A program made the position numbers and the translations under genes. DNA of 7,018 nucleotides from Flavobacteriaceae bacterium (GTDB taxonomy: Bacteria; Bacteroidota; Bacteroidia; Flavobacteriales; Flavobacteriaceae), in assembly GCA_002690085.1 (NCBI GenBank), contig NZDM01000099.1, positions 1-7,018 on the forward strand. Direction: 5' to 3'. Below are positions 1 to 4,328 of this stretch, piece after piece. Positions within the stretch are counted from its first letter, which is position 1. Every line of letters begins with the position of its first letter. The notes beneath the pieces are model-generated. The model was not told the DNA's origin, did no database searches, and saw only the letters and a list, made by a program, of their open reading frames with translations.

Positions 1-193
1 GACGGTCAATATTGGGCGTTTTCAAAAAAGGATAGCGGCCCATAAACCCAACAGCATCAAAAGGCTGATCGTCTACCAAAACAAATAAAAAGTTTGGGGG
101 ATTGTCTGTTTCTAATGACTGATTAGACTGTGAATAAAGTCCAAGATTCGTGTTTAGAAGAAAAATAAAAAAAGCGCGTAAATATTGCTTCAT
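1..193 (-). CDS. Sulfatase (S1 family, arylsulfatase-like), N-terminal fragment; 3' part beyond left edge
   Basis: The ATG at 193-191 opens a frame of 64 codons that is still open at the window edge. It begins MKQYLRAFFIFLLN, a hydrophobic Sec signal peptide probably ending near residue 21 (LYSQ), so the protein should be exported to the periplasm or beyond. Next comes PPNFLFVLVDDQPFDAVG (about residues 33-50) and then FLKTPNIDR. This is the hallmark start of S1 sulfatases, where the Asp-Asp pair helps bind the catalytic calcium and TPNID(R/N) follows about 20 residues later. The family hydrolyses sulfate esters, often from algal polysaccharides. The formylglycine motif (C/S-x-P-x-R) that would prove activity lies outside the window, so subfamily and substrate cannot be judged. 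The gene is separated by 221 bp from the glucan operon upstream and may have its own promoter. The leader reads AAAAGAAATG with no Shine-Dalgarno sequence, as is usual in Bacteroidota. Confidence 0.9.
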   Translation of the reverse strand, partial: MKQYLRAFFIFLLNTNLGLYSQSNQSLETDNPPNFLFVLVDDQPFDAVGFMGRYPFLKTPNIDR

Positions 194-212
194 TTCTTTT
201 AAAAAGTTTGTG

Positions 213-227
213 GATTGGTAACCAATC
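213..227. repeat. Perfect 15-nt inverted repeat before the sulfatase gene, possible operator
   Basis: GATTGGT-A-ACCAATC has two perfect 7-nt arms around one central base and ends 19 bp before the sulfatase start codon. The outermost base overlaps the candidate -7 element at 227-234, so a regulator bound here could block transcription start. If transcribed, it could instead form a 6-bp hairpin with a 3-nt loop in the leader. I did not see a second copy elsewhere in the window. The symmetry is directly visible; the operator role is inference. Confidence 0.4.
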
Positions 228-234
228 AAATATA
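227..234 (-). promoter_or_regulatory. Candidate -7 promoter element for the sulfatase gene
   Basis: Read on the minus strand this is TATATTTG, which fits the Bacteroidota housekeeping -7 consensus TAnnTTTG, 33 bp before the sulfatase ATG. The gap is long enough for a promoter. I do not see a convincing TTTG-type -33 element at the expected 19-21 bp spacing; the nearest TTG is too close. A second TAnnTTTG match (TAAATTTG) lies at 321-328. In DNA this AT-rich such matches can arise by chance. Confidence 0.25.
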
Positions 235-414
235 ATCAAAAAACCAAGTATAATGTGTGAGTTTTGATATAAATAATACAAAAAATGAGGCTTTTAATTA
301 TTCTAAGTTAAAATATTAGCCAAATTTAAAACACCTCTTATTTGTGAAAAAAACACCCATTAAACAGATGATTGATATAATGAAGCTTATCTCTTGTTTA
401 TTTTAAAACATAAA

Positions 415-1950
415 TTAGTTTTGAAGTGATAATTCTAATTCTTCTAAAGACTTCCCTTTGGTTTCTGGCAATATTTTCAAGAGAATAAAAAATCCGATAA
501 GGGCAATAAATCCGAAAATGAAAAAGGTGAGAGAATTTCCTAAATTAGATAATTCCCATGGGAAAACAAGTTGAACCAAAGAACTAATTAATGAATTTAT
601 AAAGGCGATAACACCGATGGCTAGACCTTTGAATTTTAAAGGGAATAATTCAGACAATAATACCCACATCACAGGACCTAATGAAAAAGCAAAACAAGCA
701 ATAAAGCCCAAAATTCCGATCAACACCAATGTGGCATTAATGTTTGTAGCAGTCTCTAAAATCTCACCATCATTTTTGCTGTAAATTTGGTTGCCCAGAA
801 TGGCTTTCACCTCTTTTTTAAAATCAATATCACTCTCAAATGTTTTATCGGCTAAGACGTACAATTCGCTAGAATTTGTAAACTGAAAAGCAGCAATATT
901 TGCAGGTTTAAGTTGATAGCTAGCTTGGCCAAATCCATAAGAACACAACAGTAAACTCAAGGCAATTCCAGCAGTTCCAATAAGCAACAAGGGACGCCTT
1001 CCCATTCTGTCAATTAAATAAATCGCAACAAAGGTGAAAATAACTGAAATGGTACTTAATAAAACGCCAGAGGAGAAAGAAGCGTCCGTTCCAATACCTG
1101 TTTGCTTAAATATAGAAGTAGCATAGAAATATACTGCGTTAATTCCTGTAATTTGCTGTAAAACTCCGATTACTAAACCGATTACTAAAACAAATCGCAG
1201 CGATTTATTAAATAAATCCTTGAGCTTTAATTTAGATTTATTTTGATCTGAAAGTACTCCTTCTTCAATTGAATTAATTTCTTGCGCACCCCGTTTCTCT
1301 CCGTGAAGTTGCATTAAAATTACTTTGGCATGTTGACGTTCACCTTTTAGGTACAACCAACGGGGGCTCTTTGGAATAAAAAATAAAAAAATAAAATAGA
1401 GCATCGATGGAAAAAACTCAACGCCTAGCATCCACCGCCAAACAGTTTCATCGCTTAGAAATGTATTTTCCGGAGTGTTGAATTTATTAAAAAAGTAATT
1501 GCTTAAAAAAGCGGCGAAAAAACCAAAAACAATATTTAATTGCTGAAGCGTAACAAGTTTCCCTCTGTCTTCAGCAGTCGCAATTTCTGCGATATAAATA
1601 GGTGCTAAGACCAAGGCCGCCCCAAAAGCGAGTCCACCTATCATTCTTGCAATGTAAAGCATCTCATAAGAATTGGCATATGCCGAGAGTAGCGCAGAAA
1701 AGGCATAAAAAAAGGCTACCGCAACAAGCATTTTTCTCCTCCCTATTAAATCACTCAGACGGCCCGAAAATAGCATGGCAAACATCGCAGCAAAAGAGGG
1801 AGAACTCACCACCCAGCCCGCCTGAATTTCGTTCAAGTCAAACTCAGGTCCAGCAAAGGACATCACACCAGAAATGATACCCGCATCAAATCCAAACAAA
1901 AAGCCTCCAAGAGAGACAACAAAGGCGATAAAAATAATGTTGTTTTTCAT
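415..1950 (-). CDS. MFS sugar porter, probable H+/monosaccharide symporter (XylE/GLUT-like)
   Basis: A 511-residue inner-membrane protein with about 12 hydrophobic segments and nearly all sugar porter signatures: GRLSDLIGRRK (63-73), PIYIAEIA...RGK (117-131), PKSPRWL (193-199), QQITGIN (265-271), DRMGRRP (314-320), GPVMWVLLSELFP (425-437) and PETKGKSLEEL (495-505). Residues that bind sugar in E. coli XylE appear to be kept: Q137, Q265, Q266, N271 and W429. D22 in GFDAGIISG matches the XylE aspartate linked to proton coupling, where GLUT1 has Asn, so proton symport is inferred. A loop of about 65 residues (340-404) between segments 9 and 10 makes it longer than many family members. It is the last gene of the glucan operon, 21 bp after the GH30 stop, which suggests that it imports glucose or another released monosaccharide. 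The ATG at 1950 starts directly before the first membrane segment. Substrate is not determined by sequence. Confidence 0.93.
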   Translation of the reverse strand: MKNNIIFIAFVVSLGGFLFGFDAGIISGVMSFAGPEFDLNEIQAGWVVSSPSFAAMFAMLFSGRLSDLIGRRKMLVAVAFFYAFSALLSAYANSYEMLYIARMIGGLAFGAALVLAPIYIAEIATAEDRGKLVTLQQLNIVFGFFAAFLSNYFFNKFNTPENTFLSDETVWRWMLGVEFFPSMLYFIFLFFIPKSPRWLYLKGERQHAKVILMQLHGEKRGAQEINSIEEGVLSDQNKSKLKLKDLFNKSLRFVLVIGLVIGVLQQITGINAVYFYATSIFKQTGIGTDASFSSGVLLSTISVIFTFVAIYLIDRMGRRPLLLIGTAGIALSLLLCSYGFGQASYQLKPANIAAFQFTNSSELYVLADKTFESDIDFKKEVKAILGNQIYSKNDGEILETATNINATLVLIGILGFIACFAFSLGPVMWVLLSELFPLKFKGLAIGVIAFINSLISSLVQLVFPWELSNLGNSLTFFIFGFIALIGFFILLKILPETKGKSLEELELSLQN

Positions 1951-1971
1951 AACTAGAAGCTTTAGAAAGTG

Positions 1972-3435
1972 TTAGTAAATAATCGTTTGCATGGCACGTG
2001 GTTCAATTTCAAATACAGATTCACTATCTCCAACAATAAGCTTGTAAGTTACAGATTGGTCTTGAGAATTCATCACTATAGTAACGATGCGGCCATCTTG
2101 ATTTTGAAAAGAGGTGCTTTCAATAGTGGTCCGGCTTGCTGTGGTACTGAGGCGCAGTGCACCTGGTTTGATGAATTTTGAAAAATGGCCAATGTAATAA
2201 TAAGTTGGGGTAAATATAAGCTTGTTAGATTTGGTGTCTGCATGAATAGGTGCAAAACAAAAGTTCTGAACGTGGTTGGGTCCACCTCGTTCATCTAATA
2301 AAATATTCCAATCGGTCCAACCTACAGTACCACTGTTAAAATCATTGATCATTGAATTTCCGTAACGTTCGGCGTTGGGCCAATGCTGCAAACGTTCATA
2401 AGCAAAGCCTTCTTGACATCCTTCAGTAAATAATAAATTTTTATCAGGAAAAGAGGCCTTGATGTTCTTAAGATTATCGTAATTGGGTAAACTACCGGTC
2501 CATGTTTCATACCAATGGAATCCTATACCCCATGCGTATTTAGAAGCTTCTGGATCCTCAAAAATGGTGTTCGCTCTGTTCGAAATTAAATCTCTGTTGT
2601 GGTCCCATACAACTATTTTTTTATCACCATGCCCCGCTTTTTCAAGGGTAGGTCCCAAAAAGTATTTTAGAAAATCGCGCTCCTCTTCAGCGGTATAAAT
2701 ACAAGATTCCCAGCGCTGTGTGGCCATAGGCTCGTTTTGTATGGTAAGCCCCCATACAGGAATATTTTGGGCCTCATAAGCTTCAATAAATTTAAGATAA
2801 TAGTTGGCCCAAGACTGACGAAATTCTGGACGTAATTTACCCCCCCTAAGCATATGGTTGTTCGTTTTCATAAATGCTGGAGGACTCCAGGGGCTGGCAT
2901 AAAATACCAATTTATCCCCTATAATAGCCTGAGCTCTTTTTATCATGGGAATGCGTTTTTCTAAATCCTTTTCAATTGAAAAAGAGTTGAGCTCAGCATC
3001 GCCCTCATCAATGTAGGTATGACTCCCTAACCCAAAGTCACTGCTGTGTATACTGGTTCTGATGATGTTATACCCAATGCCTTCGGCACCATAATAGGCC
3101 TCTAATAATTGGTTTTGTATCTCTGAACCAAGCTTGGAAAAAACTTCTGAAGAAGCATCTGTAATGGCGCCTCCAATGCCTAAAAACTTTTGAAATTTTT
3201 TATTTGGGTTTACAAAAATAGACACCTCTGTCTCTAAGGGTTGAACGCGTTTTTTGAAAATTTGGTCTGGCTGTTTTGTCAGTCTCAGATCGGTATCCTT
3301 GGCGGTTGTATACAGTAGAATGTTTTTGTCTATAAAATTCATTTCAATATTGTTAGGTGTAGAATTTTGTGCCAATAGGACTGTTGGTAATATCAGAAAA
3401 AAAAGACTATAAAATATTTTTGTTTTGTGAGTCAT
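1972..3435 (-). CDS. GH30 family glycoside hydrolase, probable beta-1,6-glucanase/glucosidase, exported
   Basis: A 487-residue protein beginning MTHKTKIFYSLFFLILP, a Sec signal peptide with likely cleavage after LLA (22), without a lipobox. The mature part is a GH30 (beta/alpha)8 barrel with the usual side beta-domain built from both ends. Landmarks are GIGGAITDASSE (86-97), YNIIRTSIHSSDF (122-134), ASPWSPPAFMK (180-190), GLTIQNEP (229-236) with acid/base E235, and LLFTEGCQE (334-342) with nucleophile E338. Both catalytic glutamates are present and the length is normal. GH30 members hydrolyse glucosylceramide, beta-1,6-glucan or beta-xylan; marine flavobacterial GH30 enzymes in laminarin loci remove beta-1,6-linked glucose, the most likely role beside GH16. 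The subfamily cannot be fixed by eye. The frame stays open upstream to an ATG at 3501, but that would overlap the GH16 gene and bury the signal peptide. The ATG at 3435, 20 bp after the GH16 stop, is chosen instead. Confidence 0.93.
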   Translation of the reverse strand: MTHKTKIFYSLFFLILPTVLLAQNSTPNNIEMNFIDKNILLYTTAKDTDLRLTKQPDQIFKKRVQPLETEVSIFVNPNKKFQKFLGIGGAITDASSEVFSKLGSEIQNQLLEAYYGAEGIGYNIIRTSIHSSDFGLGSHTYIDEGDAELNSFSIEKDLEKRIPMIKRAQAIIGDKLVFYASPWSPPAFMKTNNHMLRGGKLRPEFRQSWANYYLKFIEAYEAQNIPVWGLTIQNEPMATQRWESCIYTAEEERDFLKYFLGPTLEKAGHGDKKIVVWDHNRDLISNRANTIFEDPEASKYAWGIGFHWYETWTGSLPNYDNLKNIKASFPDKNLLFTEGCQEGFAYERLQHWPNAERYGNSMINDFNSGTVGWTDWNILLDERGGPNHVQNFCFAPIHADTKSNKLIFTPTYYYIGHFSKFIKPGALRLSTTASRTTIESTSFQNQDGRIVTIVMNSQDQSVTYKLIVGDSESVFEIEPRAMQTIIY

Positions 3436-3455
3436 TTTTAGGTGGTTTAAAGGAG

Positions 3456-4301
3456 TTATTTTCTGTATTCGTGCTTGACCCAATCCACTTCCATGACCCA
3501 CTCTCCACGCATTGGTGAATCGGTAATTTTTGCAAAATTTAAAATCGCAAACATAGGTTCTGGATAATTGTCACCAAGGCCTTCATTCCTGTAAATTTCC
3601 TTACCATCCAATCGGTATAAAAGGTCTGATCCCTCCCACTCTACGGAATATTCATGATAGTCGTTGAGCGTCGCATCAAAACCTTTGCGAAGACTCCACC
3701 AATCCCCCTCGTCGCATTTCCCTAAACTCTTGATAGCACCTACCGTATAGTGGTCTTTTTGGTGGTCCCCATGGTGTTCAAAAATATCAATTTCACCAGA
3801 GCCAGTTGTGGGCCAGCAAATGTATTCATCGGGCTCCTGCACTGGAGGTTCATTGTTTTGAGCCCCCAATATCCACCAGGCCGGAAACATACTGGCTTCA
3901 CCATTGGCTGAAAGTCTAAGTCTAGCAGTCCATTTTCCTTTGATGAATTCTCTTCGGTTTTTTGAAGCAATACGTCCTGCCACATATTGAGTTTCTGGAT
4001 GTTGGTTATCGAATTTATCAAAATTATCGCAAGTGATTTTATCCTTTATATTGACAACTCTTAATTTTAAGGTCCCGTCACTCACTTCTCTGGTATTATA
4101 AGCATTATCTGGTAAATAGCAATGGGTTTCATTGTTAACCCAAATGCGTTGGTCTTGCCAATTGCTGGTGTCAAATTTTTTAAAATCATCAAAAAAATCA
4201 ACCCCCCAATCTTCTGAAGAAGAGGGGTACCTTGTCTCACACGAACTGAGTACTGAAATTAATGCCACAATAAGAAAAAGCGGAGATGTGTTTAGCCTCA
4301 T
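3456..4301 (-). CDS. GH16 family glycoside hydrolase (laminarinase-like), lipoprotein
   Basis: A 281-residue, single-domain enzyme. The first 20 residues are a lipoprotein signal ending VLSS before C21, so the mature protein should be lipid-anchored, most likely in the outer membrane. The residues after C21 (ETRYPSSSED) do not form a clear K/Q-plus-acidic surface export signal, so the facing side is uncertain. The GH16 core shows FFDDF (36-40), AGRIASK (108-114), FPAWWILG (139-146) and the catalytic motif GEIDIFEHHG (169-178). E170 is the nucleophile, D172 the helper and E175 the acid/base; the ExDxxE spacing is the bulged form found in laminarinases and related GH16 enzymes. Endo-cleavage of beta-1,3- or mixed-linkage glucan is the best guess from this motif and the neighbours; a galactan substrate cannot be ruled out. 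Four mature cysteines (61, 91, 162, 196) might form disulfides. It starts 27 bp after the GH5 stop and ends 20 bp before GH30. Confidence 0.92.
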   Translation of the reverse strand: MRLNTSPLFLIVALISVLSSCETRYPSSSEDWGVDFFDDFKKFDTSNWQDQRIWVNNETHCYLPDNAYNTREVSDGTLKLRVVNIKDKITCDNFDKFDNQHPETQYVAGRIASKNRREFIKGKWTARLRLSANGEASMFPAWWILGAQNNEPPVQEPDEYICWPTTGSGEIDIFEHHGDHQKDHYTVGAIKSLGKCDEGDWWSLRKGFDATLNDYHEYSVEWEGSDLLYRLDGKEIYRNEGLGDNYPEPMFAILNFAKITDSPMRGEWVMEVDWVKHEYRK

Positions 4302-4328
4302 TAATATTAATATTTTAGGTTTTTTGGA

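Larger units (their letters stand above)
194..414. other. Non-coding AT-rich gap between MFS transporter and sulfatase genes
   Basis: No plausible gene is visible on either strand in these 221 bases. The gap holds the 15-nt palindrome at 213-227, two -7-like matches (227-234 and 321-328) and a pair of AAAACACC direct repeats (328-335 and 350-357). I looked for an intrinsic terminator after the MFS stop codon and found no GC-rich stem followed by a T run. Operon transcription may therefore end by another mechanism or read through into the sulfatase gene. Confidence 0.6.

Noticed and set aside
361..414. Possible intrinsic terminator after the MFS gene
   Set aside because: Only short AT-rich complementary stretches (such as GTTT/AAAC) are seen; there is no GC-rich stem with a following T run.
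1602..1877. Open frame of 91 codons on the plus strand inside the MFS gene
   Set aside because: It is antisense to a gene with strong family motifs, has a composition unlike a real protein (rich in Arg, Lys, Gln, Pro and Ser) and matches nothing I recognise.
1969..2698. Short open frames of about 70 codons (1969-2181 and 2483-2698 plus strand, 2076-2294 minus strand) overlapping the GH30 gene
   Set aside because: All lie in other frames of a well-supported coding region, lack recognisable domains and have no credible leader.
3436..3501. Upstream ATG at 3501 that would extend the GH30 protein by 22 residues
   Set aside because: It lies inside the GH16 coding region, and the added residues (MGHGSGLGQARIQK...) would precede and disable an excellent signal peptide. 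The ATG at 3435 also gives the 20-bp spacing typical of this operon.
4302..4328. AT palindrome (AATATTAATATT) in the GH5-GH16 gap as an operator
   Set aside because: A simple low-complexity AT repeat in a 27-bp intra-operon gap is expected by chance and probably just keeps the start region unstructured.
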